From Pomphorhynchus laevis (Eukaryota > Acanthocephala > Palaeacanthocephala > Echinorhynchida > Pomphorhynchidae): 64,000 nt of DNA. Below are positions 13,214 through 24,900 of the stretch, one piece after another. The notes under the pieces are model-generated. The model had not been told where the DNA came from. It ran no database searches and worked only from the letters and a program-made list of their open reading frames with translations. The DNA is taken from NCBI GenBank assembly GCA_012934845.2, contig WNNJ02000079.1:1-64000 (forward strand), written 5' to 3'. Position numbers and translations under genes: made by a program. Every line of letters starts with the position of its first letter. The first letter of the stretch is position 1.

Positions 13214-15273
13214 TTATAGTGAAATAGCAAATGGACGATTTAAAGTGATAGGTAATACTTTAGAATTTAAAGTGATAGGAAATCTTTTAAATTAAAATCT
13301 TTTATTTTAATGTGCTAAAAATGTACTAATATATTTTAAAAATATTTTAAATTCAATAATTACAAATAGATTGGTATACGAATTATGTGTAACAAAACTT
13401 AAAGTAAACTGGTAAAATTAAACTTAGTTATAACTTAAAAGTGATGATATGCAAATTACGCTGCTATTCGATTTTTTTTAAATTGACTGAAACGATTTTG
13501 GAAAAATGATATTTTATTCAAATTTTCAATAGTATTTTAAAATAATATTATTTAAAAGGTAATTTGAAACGGAATGAAACATTCTGGGGGAAATAATTAT
13601 TTTTGTATCTAAATGCCATTCCCAGAAAAAAGAAATTGAATATTTCTTCGATATTTCGTTCGCTAACCGCGGACATTATCAAGAAGTATTGTAATTTGCT
13701 AGAACAGTTATAAATTTTATTCAGTTATAAGTCTTGGTTTTAATATCGAAGAAATATTCAATTTCTTCTTTTTTCTGGGAATGGCATTTAGATACAAAAA
13801 TATTTAAAAGATACATCGTAAAAGGATATGATGCATAGATACATGTATAAAAGGCAAAAGCATCAAAATTAAAACAACAGGAAAATTCAGAAATTTTTTA
13901 AAAATTATATTCCGTAAAAGGTGAAATTTATGATTTATCACCGTTTTTAGCGCAAGGAGCAATAGCTTTTGTAAATTATAGATTTAAAAATAGGAAATAC
14001 ATTATTATAATAAATTATTTCATCTAACATTAGTGGATGAAAAATGTGGTAGTATTTATATTCTAATTCTACGCCTTTTATGAAAAGGCGTCATCCGAAA
14101 AACTGTAATTTTAGATTTTCTTAATAATTTCTTATAATTTTATGTATTTAGACTTTAGTTTTTCGATAACGACAAATAAAAATAACAAAAGGTTAAATAT
14201 CTTAAGACAAAGTGACAACTGTAGAATCAAAGGTTTAGATCAATATTAGGTTTAGACCAATATTCCACGACCCCACATAAAGATATAATACTAAAATATT
14301 GTATTGAATCTCGCTAATAAATTGCTTTCACCTAAAAAGTGACTGGATTATGATTTGGTCAATTGTGGATCAAATAATAAGATCAATATGATGTAATGGA
14401 TTGCGTGCAATTCTTATAAATATCCGTTTGTATGTGTCACTTAATATTTATTCATGGGGCGACAGAATAATCACAATTCTCACAGTGCTACAAGGTAAAT
14501 AGTTAATATAAACTTTTCTATTTACACGCGATCCGAAAATTAAATTAAATCAAATCTGCATGAGTTTTCAACATTTGGAAGTCTTCGCTCAAGTAATAAT
14601 ATTACTTTTTTGTAAGAAAATTTTATTTTTTAAAATTACACAAGAACTTAAGGTACAAATATTGTTAAATCTGAACAATAAAACTTGATCATTGCTCTAG
14701 CCCACCTAATTCTTAACTAACTTCACTTCCCCCATACTGGATGTAAAACAATCGTGTGAAACGAGAAGCTCTTAAACAAGTTGATGCAGCTTTAGCAATG
14801 GACAATACTAGCGTAGTTTTAAGCTTCGACAATTCTAGATTGTAGTCGGAATGGCTGAGTGCGGCTATCTTTGTTAAAATTTCTTGAAGAATACTCCATG
14901 CGCTTTCGCCTATGCAGTAAGACGTTGGAAATACCAACGGGGAGAAATGACAGTTTTCAACTAATCGTACCCTTTCCAGGTACTTTTTATTTTTTCTTTT
15001 TTCATTGCACTCGAATGTTTTATGTGGCTCTTTCATATTATGAGATTCGGCATATCGAATATAACAGGTGAAAATATTAAAATTATTTATTTTAAACGCT
15101 AATATTTATTTTAAGTTTGAATTGACATATAAAGATATTGAAAATTTATAGCATTTAAACAGTGATCATACCAAAAGATCTACTCTTGAACTCAGTGAGA
15201 CATTCAAAGTTCCATAATCAAAGACATTTGACACAGGCCACAATGAAATTTTAACTTGCTTCGTATTATCCAT
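729..15273 (-). CDS. TBCCD1: TBCC domain-containing protein 1, complete, 16 exons
   Basis: The exons, in transcript order, are 15273-15172, 12212-12151, 12102-12040, 11984-11887, 11818-11722, 11642-11594, 11178-11103, 11056-10896, 8345-8234, 8159-8105, 7122-7074, 7028-6949, 6901-6779, 3008-2809, 1113-1004 and 956-729. They total 1665 nt (554 aa; human about 557). Every junction is GT-AG and phases agree. Collinear matches to the human protein as I recall it include VWRHIACSHLQLPENLAWLY (exons 3-4), MEEWPS (5-6), CVAALGFIIEGSI (8), VKLHRCSSSFIYILSPLK (12-13), LDSCENVRI (13), LLSGNKNIQFAPFNT (14) and FVENQFQTWLKRTG (16). The TBCC/CARP beta-helix covers roughly residues 310-440. The family is related to TBCC and RP2 and acts at the centrosome and in Golgi positioning in human cells. 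The start is the ATG at 15273, which aligns with the human start. Introns 1, 8, 13 and 14 are inflated by repeats. Confidence 0.95.
2020..2115. repeat. Tandem duplication, 49-bp period, in TBCCD1 intron 14
   Basis: Two head-to-tail copies begin with GAAAGAGACCAAGTAGAG (2020 and 2069) and differ by a few bases. The second ends in a small hairpin, AGACAACTT / AAGTTGTCT, at about 2106-2127. The rest of intron 14 (1114-2808) is unremarkable AT-rich DNA. Confidence 0.8.
3842..3931 (+). repeat. Single arm of the GCTAACAG/TTAGCGAAATATC fold-back family
   Basis: This stretch carries AAAGATGCTAACAGAGGTT, then AGCGAAATATCAAAATG and TCTTTTGATC. It matches one arm of the fold-back elements at 5977-6108 and 47247-47414. 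Only one arm is clear, so it is a decayed or partial copy in TBCCD1 intron 13. Confidence 0.6.
4609..5462. repeat. About 55-bp direct repeats flanking the REL endonuclease fragment
   Basis: The motif TTTTTTAACTTTTTAATTGC, continuing through GACTGCCAGT and CACTAGTCGTGTCGC, occurs at 4609-4668 and again at 5409-5462. The copies differ by few bases and bracket the endonuclease frame. The repeat may be the 3' end of the element in tandem, or a segment duplicated during insertion. Confidence 0.7.
4649..5415 (-). mobile_element. C-terminal fragment of a LINE-like retroelement with PD-(D/E)XK (REL-type) endonuclease
   Basis: An open frame from 5230 to 4649 (193 codons) carries the hallmarks of a restriction-like endonuclease domain: RHNAVRD (residues 16-22), EIEP (37-40), CARLDIA (60-66) and FFDVSIHNPFAPSY (79-92). 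It then has an ENRKRSKYMKRV helix and a SFIPLIFSSLGG block. The frame continues upstream to about 5415 with a CVCG...HSLSC zinc-knuckle remnant and one stop. Proteins with this C-terminus are common next to reverse transcriptases in cnidarian and echinoderm genomes. The clade (R2/NeSL-like or other) is not resolved. It lies inside TBCCD1 intron 13. A homologous piece is at 14713-15036, and the domain recurs in another subtype at 31277-32242. Confidence 0.7.
5445..5518. repeat. Double perfect hairpin
   Basis: Two adjacent perfect palindromes overlap by two bases. The first is AGTCACTAGTCG (5445-5456) with CGACTAGTGACT (5462-5473). The second has 22-bp arms, 5472-5493 and 5497-5518, with a 3-nt CAT loop. 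The loop region ATGAGTTTGCC also occurs in the neighbouring endonuclease fragment near 4697, so the hairpin looks made from it. Confidence 0.85.
5977..6108. mobile_element. Fold-back MITE, 132 bp
   Basis: The ends are inverted repeats, ATTATTGGAACTGGATCAA and TTGATCCAGCTCCAATAAT. Inner arms are CGCTAATTTCTGCTAGCATC and GAAATATCAAAAAATTTCC. It belongs to the same family as 47247-47414 and the array at 47790-48960. There is no coding capacity, so it is a non-autonomous element in TBCCD1 intron 13. Confidence 0.7.
7659..7865 (+). other. Unassigned plus-strand open frame in TBCCD1 intron 10
   Basis: It follows a good acceptor-like tract (TTTCTTTGCAG, ending about 7663) and stays open for 68 codons, with composition richer in charged residues than the surrounding DNA. 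I do not recognise the protein. It could be a stray exon, a retroelement scrap or chance. The rest of intron 10 (7123-8104) shows nothing. Confidence 0.2.
8346..10895. other. TBCCD1 intron 8, no recognised content
   Basis: About 2.5 kb of AT-rich DNA lies between exons 8 and 9. Short open frames (for example 9194-9391 minus and 10581-10790 plus) have no recognisable family motif and no coherent splice context. Confidence 0.6.
13135..13210. repeat. (AT)n microsatellite, about 38 units
   Basis: An uninterrupted AT dinucleotide run of about 76 bp lies in TBCCD1 intron 1. It is cruciform-prone and likely length-polymorphic. Confidence 0.97.
13599..13801. mobile_element. Fold-back MITE, 203 bp
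   Basis: Terminal arms of about 56 bp are inverted copies: the left begins ATTTTTGTATCTAAATGCC (13599) and the right ends GGCATTTAGATACAAAAAT (13801). The inner arm pair is AATATTTCTTCGATAT / ATATCGAAGAAATATT. The central 90 bp (with GTTCGCTAACCGCGGAC) is unique. It is non-coding and lies in TBCCD1 intron 1. Confidence 0.8.
14713..15036 (-). mobile_element. Second fragment of the REL-endonuclease retroelement C-terminus
   Basis: The frame carries NEKRKNKKYLERVRLVENCH, then FSPLVFPTS, then a helical tail of about 60 residues. This aligns with NRKRSKYMKRVVTIENASF and IPLIFSS at 4649-5230, so it is the part just after the catalytic core. The catalytic residues are absent. It sits in TBCCD1 intron 1, about 140 bp from exon 1. 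Confidence 0.55.
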
Positions 15274-16054
15274 AAAATAGTTATCTAAAATTAAATGCAA
15301 CAAAAATAAGACAATATTTGCGGTAAATGTTCTAGCGTTCAATTTGATTGTAGGAAGCTAATGATTGACGATACTTATGACATCAATAAATGGTAATTAT
15401 TTTATGTCTTTTAAACCTTGTCGTCTATCTATGTAAGCGTATAGCAGATCAAAAGAACAAATTCTTTATTATTACCAATTAGTTTTCATTAATTATAAAT
15501 TATCTAATTAATAATTATAGCAGCAAATGCGAATTTCCTATTATGCAAATATTACGCGATATAACATTCAGTGATGGTAAAATGATGCCACTATCTAGTG
15601 TTGGCACATCCATTATATGGTGGTAAATTGATTCTGAACACCTTAAGCAAATTCGCTCCATCCTTCACATGCATAAAAAATTGTTTTGAATAAGAACCCG
15701 ACAATGGGAATTATACAATAGTGTAGGTAATGTAAGGAAAATATTGAAAATTTTAAAATGAGGTTAAAACCAAAAGCTCAGAATCACGCTGCTAGTTTGG
15801 CTCTATTTTGTCCTGGACAAGTCAAAATAAACGTTAAACACTCAGTCAAATATTGATAAAGCTTTTATTTAAGAGGTAAGGTCGTTTATTTTATCAAAAG
15901 ATTCCAAAATGTTGTTTAGTCATTTTCAGGTAAAAATTTTATACTAAATTAAAATTATAATTAAATTTAAAAATGAAATTTTAAGTGTTGTACACCAGGA
16001 AAAGTACCCGAAATTAGAGCATTTAAAATGAATTCATTTATGGTAAATAAATCA

Positions 16055-16290
16055 TTTGAGATACTAACACAAACGGTATATATACCATAAATGGTATATG
16101 TAACACTTCGGATTTTTCATGAGCGCATGTCCCATATAATGAAGGGGTAGTCTACTTTGGAATATTTTCTCCAATTCGTACGGTCTGCGGTGTGTCTCGG
16201 TTACAGGCCGACGTCCGCTAAATCTTGTATTATAGTGTTGATACATCGTTGTCTTGGCATTTCGTTAAAGCGCTTTCCTTCCACTTTAAG
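16055..16290 (-). mobile_element. LINE 3'-end fragment (post-RT tail)
   Basis: One minus frame reads MPRQRCINTIIQDLADVG, then RPHTADRTNWRKYSK-like residues after a stop. This is the 'R..W...V..DL...G....DR..W' signature found after the reverse transcriptase in many LINEs. It is short and broken. Confidence 0.45.
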
Positions 16291-17608
16291 TGATAACCCC
16301 GAATGGTATATATAAGATATATTTATTGTTTTAACAATTTATCATTTAAATAATACATTATTGAAATATATAATAAATTCATAAAGTTAAATTTTTCTAT
16401 TGGTTAACAGAAAATCCTTCGTTAGCTGCACCAGTAAAAACAAGTAACATAGACAGAAAGTTATTAAAGTTAACTGGTTTTATACCGAAATGTACACGAA
16501 TACAACAAAATTAAAATACATGTGATTGATGCTGAAACACCGACAGATCTTCTAAAATCTAAAAATGAAAATGTAATTAGAATAAATGTGGGAAGACAAA
16601 ATAATCTGTAGACTTTTACTTATAAATTGTATTTCTAACGAAAATTATATTATACATCAGCAAAACATGTAGTGGCTCGTTAATTTGGATCACAATGTGA
16701 AAAAATAATTCAAAAATTAAGTTAGAATTGCTTTGGAGCCGAACAGTTACTCATGTTACGTCGAAATTTTTGAATCCTCCTACTGTCAATTGCCGCTGAT
16801 TTACATATTTTGAACATTTTATAATTTTAATTTGATTTTGATTTATTTTAATCTTCATTATTGTTCAAACTATTAATTTAAATATGCATTTTTAGCTTTA
16901 TAATATAATATTTTTAATAATATAAATATCGTTTAATATGCAAATTGACCCCTCTGCTATATTAGGTCGAGGAATTGGGACCGAAACTTGTTAACATAGA
17001 AGTTCTTTCTGATGACCTCTAATCCTTATTCTGATACATCTTATGTTATTTATTCGTTGATTCGTAACAATTATCTTTTATTTTAAATTTCAATTTTAAA
17101 TTTAAACTTTGTAAATTTAAATTATATATCTTATATAACAATTATTAATTATTTATAATTAATAATTATTTAAATTATATAATTATTTATAATTTATAAA
17201 TCATAATATTTTATAAATAATATAATATAATAATTTAATAATAATAAATTTTGGATATAATAATATTTTGTTGATTTATACCTCTGCATTATACTAAGTA
17301 AAAAAATCATCAAACTTGCTCGAAAATTTTGAAAATAATAATGAAATTTTGGATAATCAGCAATTATCACGAGGAAACAAATAGAAATTCAAAAGTTAAA
17401 ATGATTCGCAATTAAAATTTTCTTGAAATTAAAACTGTTCGGAGAAAACATGTAATGAAAATTCGGGAAATGGTTTATTATATTATGGAAAATGTAGAAA
17501 AAATATTATTAAAATTAAAATATATATATGATATATGTTAATATTTATATTATCAAAAATATTACATCATAAAAATATATAGGGTATGGCTATATAGCTC
17601 TATATAGT

Positions 17609-17870
17609 GTTCTCATTTCCCTCGACCTCTCCCCCGCTTTCGACATCGTCGACTACTCCATCCTCCTTTCTCGCATTCGTTATGATCACGGCCTTTATTA
17701 ATCCTCCGTAGCATGGTTTGCCTCATATGTATCTGACTGTTATTTTCCGTCTGTTCTAATTCATTATCCACCCCTTCCGTCCTAATTTTTTGCGGGGTCC
17801 CACAAGGTTCAGTCCTAGGTCCCCTTCTGTTCCCTCTTCTACCTGGCAATCTCTCTCCGTTTATCAAATC
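17609..17870 (+). mobile_element. LINE reverse transcriptase fragment (CR1/L2-like)
   Basis: Plus-strand codons give ISLDLSPAFDIVDYSILLSR, a stretch with SVAWFASYVSD, and then in another frame GVPQGSVLGPLLF. These are RT motifs around the first catalytic Asp and the GxPQGS loop. At least one stop and one frameshift break it. Its GC content is clearly above the flanks, which fits an insertion. The apparent minus-strand open frame here is a shadow. Confidence 0.75.
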
Positions 17871-18838
17871 TTACTACTCTAAATTCGGGAAATGATTTAT
17901 ACGAAAATGTAGTAGATTATTAAAATTAAAATATATATGAAACTATTATATCATAAAAATATATAATACATAATATTTAATATTTATAATTTGTTCGTTA
18001 AATTTATTCCTTAAATGTACGCTTTCAAACATATTTTTGAATAATTGAATCGATACTATAGTGCTGTTACTCAGCATTTTGCGCATTTTAATCACAGTGA
18101 GTTTGTTCGTTCCTCAATATTATCCATCAATTAACAATTTATCTAGTGATATACCTAAAGTATATTTAAAATTGAAATAAATTATATTTAATTCACAACA
18201 CAAATGCGATTTAAAGTTTAAATTACATTTGAATATGTTTGCTTAAAATTTTTGAGCTGGATCAATTGCCACCAATTTATTTTTGTATTTCGCAACCTGA
18301 TGTGCCGTCAGAAACAAAAAGTGTGATTTGTTTAAATGTACTTTTAAAAACACACATTTGAAAAAATTACACTTTTTGTTTCTACAAAATGTGTAATTTT
18401 TGTTTTCAAACGAGGTGTAATTTTTAACTTTTCATTTGTTCGAATGTCCGTTTGAAAACATATATTTGAACACATTATACGTTTTGTTTCTTCTGATGAC
18501 AGTATCAAGTAGCAAAAATCAAAAACAAATTAATGTTTTATTCTCCAAAATTCCAAATAAAAAATATTTAATTATAATTTAAATAGGATTTTTGTCAGTT
18601 AATTTTGGAAAATCTTCTAAACTTTGTTTCATTGTTGAATCGCACTGATAAAACAAAATATTATTTTTGTGCATTTAGATTAAGAGTCGGAGGTAAATAT
18701 AACCAATATATGTAATTACTTAACATCTACTATTATCAATAAAGAACAGTTTAAAGGAAAAATAAAGAATTGTAACTTTATATGATCTATACACATAACT
18801 TATTAGTTAACACTTACAAAGAACTTATGAATCTACAA

Positions 18839-18844
18839 TTTAAT
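18839..18844 (-). promoter_or_regulatory. Candidate CPSF1 poly(A) signal (ATTAAA)
   Basis: No AATAAA lies in the 200 nt after the CPSF1 stop. The nearest common variant, ATTAAA, is about 115 nt downstream. In DNA this AT-rich it is weak evidence. Confidence 0.3.
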
Positions 18845-18957
18845 CCTCTTAAGATAAAACAATGTTTCTAATACGAATATTACAAAGATTTAAAACAATT
18901 AATTTTGAATAACTTCGCTATATTGAAATTAATAATTTAAATTTCATAGCCCTAATT

Positions 18958-21900
18958 CTAAAGAAATTTTTTATCAACAATTGAACGTTGATAATTTTGA
19001 ATAATTTGTAAATGATCAAACGAAGAATGTTGTAAATGTACCTGATCTATTGTAAATCCTGAACGGCGACATATTTCTTTACGCTCAGGCGTACTTAGAT
19101 AAAGAAATTCGTTTACAAGATCCATGTCAATAGTATTGTATGTAATCGGATAAGGATCATAAGCACGAAACTTGCATGCCCTTAAAAAGTGGATCAAATA
19201 AAAGGGATTAATTTAAGATTACGAATTTTTTTGATTAATTAAAGATTACAATTTATTTTTAGTGGCGAGAAATGTATCCATAATATAAAACTTTTCATTT
19301 AAGTAAATTAAAATAATAAAATAAAAATCAATAGTATATTAAGTAAATTAATTAATTTAAGTTAATTAATTAATCATTAATCCATTAAGAATTAATGGAA
19401 TATTTGATAAAAGTTAATTATTATCTATTGTGAATTAAGTGATTAATTCTAATTAAATCAAATTTACAATTTTTTGAAATAAAATTTATTAAATCAAATT
19501 TACAAAATTCGAAATTTAAGATTTCCAATTTTGTAACAAATGTCCTTCAAATTACAAATCCATAGAAAATCCTTCAAAAATATAAATTGAAAGGTATAAC
19601 GGAGTAAATACATAATCTTATAATGAAATATATTGCTAAATTCATATTGTTTACAAGTGCATCAAAACTGTTTTTTATATGAAGATGAATACTCATTAAT
19701 TATTGGTTTAAAATATATATGAGTAAATATGTATGAGTATCTTAAAAGTATCCTTTTTATTTATAAAACAAAATTTAATATTTGATGAAATTGTGTAGTC
19801 GACAAAATGTATCTTAAAGTATGCTAGTAAAAACAAAATCGTTTAACGAGATAACAAAATGTAATCGGAAAAATTAACATTTTGTTAATTTATAATTAAC
19901 AAAATGTTAATTGCTTCTAGAAAATATAAGCATACCTTGCGGTCTTTGGATTTAATCCGCATGTATGGGGTAGACCAAGTGTGATAAGATTTTGAATTAC
20001 CTGAAGTCGACGATATCTCTTTTCATTTAAAGGCATCACCTTAAACATTCCGCCCTCCAAAGTCGCTATTAAAAGACTATTTCTTAAAGCGCAAGCAAGA
20101 ATATAATGATACTTACGAAAATAGTTTACGTGGATGCATTCGGACATATCACAATAGTCTTCACTTTGCTGTAGCGGAGGACATCGAAGACGCACGCCAC
20201 AAGTTGAACAGCTCATTGTGTTAAAAGCAGATCGCTGGCATAAGAAAAAACCGGCACGGCTATCTGGAGCTAAATTAAAGTCATATTAAAGATAAATATG
20301 TTTTATGTATATTCAATAAACGCTTTATTATAAATATATAACATGCGATTTTAATGACATTTTTCAATTAATTACTTCATTGTATAAACAGCTATGCTTT
20401 TAACCTGCTATAAAATTTTGAATTGCATCATACAACAAACCATAATTAATTTATAACTCAAGTAAATTAAAATTAATAAAATTAATTTAATTTAAAATAT
20501 ATAATTAATTTAACGTGAAATATCGTATTTAAGTACGATTTATATTACGAAATAAAAAGATCAAAAATAATGTATTTTGTTTATATAAACAAAAATTTAA
20601 AAATATTTATAAAAACGAAGCATTTATATAATAATATTCATATTTAAAAGAATATTTATATATCATATTATTTTTAAACATTTATAAATATTGTTTTTAT
20701 TCAATATAAATATATTATATGTCATATTTACATTGTGTTTATAAAGTATGTTTGTTTTATATAGTTGTGCGTGTTTATAAAGCTTGTGTGCCTATAAAAA
20801 TGTGTTTAAATAGTTGTGTGTTTATAAGTTGTGTTTATATATTATAAAAAATTGTGTGATTTTTGTTTATATAAACAAGAATTTACAAATAAAAATAAAC
20901 ATCTATATATAATAATATTTATTTTTAAAAGAATATTTATATATCATATTATTTTTAAATATTTAATAAATATTTTTTATTCAAAAATATATTATATGTC
21001 ATATTTTATTTGTGGGTTTATACAAGCTGTGTATTGATGTCGCTTGTATGCCTATATATGTGTTATTGAGTAGTGTGTTTATTAAAAAAGGCGCACAACT
21101 ATATAAGAGTGTATTTATATAAGAGTTTATTTATATAAGAGTGTGTTTATATAAATTGTGTGTTTATATGGGTTGTGTGTTTATATAGCTTGTGTTCCTC
21201 TAATGATGTGTGGTCATACAGTTGTGTGTTTATACAACACAACTATATAAACTAATATATAATAATATTATATTATATTTTTATATTATATAAGAGTGTG
21301 TTTATATGAGTTGTGTGTTTATATGAGTTGTGTGTTTATATGTGTTGTGTGTTTATATGTTTTGTGTGTTTATATGTTTTGTGTGTTTATATGAATTCTG
21401 TGTTTATATGTGTTGTGTATTTACACGGAATGTATTTTATATAAAATGTGTCTTTAAAAAATGATTGTTAATATAGTTGTTTGTTTAAAAATTGTGTTTA
21501 TATGGGAGTGTATTTATATAAGTATGTTTATAAAAGAGTGTGTTTATTTAATAGAGTTTATATAGTTATGTGTATATAAAGCTTGTGTGTTTATACAGTT
21601 GTGTTTATAAAGTATGTGCTTATAAGTTGTGTATTTATATAGCTTATGTGTTTATATAGAATGCGTGTTTATAAATTATGTGTTCTTATATACATTGTGT
21701 GTTTATGTATGTTTATACAGTTGTGTTTATACAGTAATACTTATAGAGCAGTGTTTATATAGTTGTGTGCTTAAAGCATTTGTTTATATAGCTGTGTTTT
21801 ATATATATAAGTTGAAAAATTTGGTTTATATAAATTGTGTGTTTATATGAGTTGTGCGTTTATATGAGTTGTGCGTTTATATCAATTTTGTGCTTATATA

Positions 21901-24900
21901 GAATGTGTGTTTAAAAATGAGTGCATTTATATAAATTGTGTGTTTATAAAGTATGTGTGTATATTTGCTGTATATGTTGTATATTTGTGTTGAGATATAT
22001 ATGCTACTGTGATTAGATTAGACGGATAAATAGAAGCAAATTAACAATTTATAATTTGTCTACAAATTAATACCATATGAATTGCCTGATGTGAAATATT
22101 CAATTATTTACAAGATGCTTTAAACATGAATTTGCTCTAACGACAACATCTATTTTAACGGCTATCAGCAGAAGTAATATCATCGCAGAATATTGGATAA
22201 TACAAAAATCAATCTTATTGGAGTGGATCAGATTTAGACGAAGTTGTTTGTATTAACGTATCGGAGCAGTTCTTTCGAATAACGCAAGGCCAATCGAATA
22301 TTTTTCGAAAATGCTCGATAAATCGGCACGGCATCATTTAGTTATAGAAAAAGTAACATCTGCTGTTGTGTTTGCTCTGCGATTTTGGAGATACTATCTC
22401 ATAGGAAAGAAATTTACACTAATTACAGATCGAAGCTCAGTATCGTATATTTTTGATCAGCGGTACTGCAGTAAAATAAAAAACGAAAATATCAAGAGGT
22501 GAAGCTTTTTTAAAACGAAAAGAATAACCGCATTTGCTCAATGCCGATCTGTGTCAATGATTTTATATCGCAATTAATCCTTCCGCGATTGACGAGCGAT
22601 TACCAATTACCAATCGCATCAACATTAACGAAGAGACGAGCGAGATCTTCAAGCAACTTTTACTTCTAAGGAACACTTTACGGGTAACCGCCAGTTAAGC
22701 CTCGTAAGTTTTTTAAAATAAATTATAAAAAGTAACATTTAATTAAATAATTTTCAACTAATTTATCATAATCTATATATCTAAGCACAGCTTATCTTTA
22801 GTTCACAAATATTAGATAATTTCAAACTTTGCTTACCTTCCGGATCATAATAATAGATAAACATATTCTGGTCGGGATCGTTAACTAATTGAAAAAAGAA
22901 AAGCTCAATGTTTGTGAACTCTTAAATTTACCAATGAATGCGAGCTGGTTGCCATGAACCAGGAAATCAGTAGAATAAATGTCTAGATTTCGTTTATCCT
23001 AAATGCAATAGAAGATGAACATTTAAAAGAATAAAAATCATTTACAGTACATTTTTTACAATTTGAAAATAAATTGCTTCGGCCGATGAAAATGAACTTA
23101 CAAATAAGAAAACCTATTTTGATGAATAGAACAAAAATCCATAATAAGGATTTTCGCAATGAACAATTTATAAACGTGTTAAAACACACATGTAAGAGTG
23201 AGTTATATAAACACGCTTAGACCAAATATTTTATTTATTTACATGTAAGAGTGAGTTATATAAACACGGTTAGACTATGACCAAATATTTTATTTTGATA
23301 AAAACAAATGCAGCAAAATGCACAAATAATATTTACTTTATTTAAATAGTTCTTTAAATTATCAATTAAACTTTTAATAAAATTTTCATAATTACGAATG
23401 TTTGAAAGGTTTAAAACGTTTTCAATATTTACACATTTTAGGATTCTAAAATACTCTAAAATTTAAAAAATATTAAATATCAAAAGTTGAGATTTTTGGC
23501 ATAAATTCTGAAATAATATTAAATATTTAATATTAATAATATATATTATATATAATATGTAATATATAATATTACATATAATATTATATGTAATAATTAT
23601 ATATATTTTATAATAATATTTTAGATTAAAAAACGGGCACCATTACATTTCTACTTTTATTTTGCTTTTAAAGAAAACAATAATCATACAACTATAATTT
23701 AAAAATTCTAAAAACATGTATTATACGCGCTTTTATTTATAAATTTACTCGTTTGAATCGATAAAACAATGTATCAAAGACTTACCAGTCTGATACTTTT
23801 CAAAAAAGAAAAAGCATATCATCACTGACAAATATCGTCACTAACCCGTTGAAACACGTCGGCGCAAGATGATGTTGAAGGTTAGGTCTTGTCCAAACTA
23901 ATTCGTGACGATATTCGTACACGAATTTGCAGTTTAGTATTAAATCATAGAGCAGTATAACATCCTTACATTTCACAGATTAAATGACCTGCTCTGGAAA
24001 TTTATTTTGAAATAGTCGGACAGTTAAAAGTCTACAAATTCGCAAAAATGTTTAGTGTAATTTTTCAACGACTAGCTGAATTCTTTATAGACCATCCAAG
24101 TATAACAGCACTTTGAAACGTTAGTGCTGGGCGACTGCGCCCTGATTATCTACTGAGTACTAACGTCGGCGCAGGATAATGTTGTGGTTTAGATTATGTT
24201 GCAACTGGTTCGTGACGATATTCGTACACTTGTTTGCATACATGTTTAGGATTAAAGCAGAGAGAAATATAACATCTTTACATTTCACATACTAAATGAC
24301 TTGCTCTGGAAATCTATTTAGAAAAATGCTAGACCGGTTAGGAGTCTATGAATTCGCAGGATTTTCGTGTAATCTTTCAAAGACTAGCTAGATTCCATAT
24401 AGACCACCCAAGTATTGTAAAATGTTGAGACTTTAGTGCTCAGCGCTTGCGCCATGAATATCTACTGAATACTATCATCGGCGCAAGATAATGCTGTTGT
24501 TTATATTGTGTACCGGTTCCTTAAAATATTTGTACACTAGTTTGCAGACTCATTTTTAAGATTAGAGCAGTAAATCATCCTTACATTTCACAAATATTTA
24601 ATGCTTATTTTAATATTAAAAATAGTTAGATATAAATAATATTTTTATTTAAAAAATATATTTGATCCTAAATCGTTCTCGTATGTATCGTTGGCTATCT
24701 GTAGTAATATAAGAAAATATAAAATTTTGCTAAAATATTGTCATGGTGTAAATAAATTTAAACAATTTTTTGATAAATTGAATTTGACGGTTGTAAAAAT
24801 AAAACCAAAACAAAGTTAAGCTGTAATTATCGATAATTTAAACTGAAAAAAAGACATAATTGAACTAAGAATAAAATATACAAATTATTATATTTTAATA

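Larger units (their letters stand above)
15274..18957. other. Intergenic region between CPSF1 (3' end) and TBCCD1 (5' end)
   Basis: This 3.7 kb stretch should hold the TBCCD1 promoter close to 15274 and the CPSF1 3' UTR next to 18957. Apart from two LINE scraps (16055-16290 and 17609-17870), I see only AT-rich DNA with simple repeats. No TATA or CpG feature stands out. Confidence 0.6.

Noticed and set aside
17613-17867. Minus-strand open frame rich in Arg/Gly
   Set aside because: It is the complement of a plus-strand LINE RT fragment (GVPQGSVLGPLLF).
21629-21850. Tyr/Val/Leu-rich plus open frame
   Set aside because: It is a by-product of the GTGTTTATA minisatellite.
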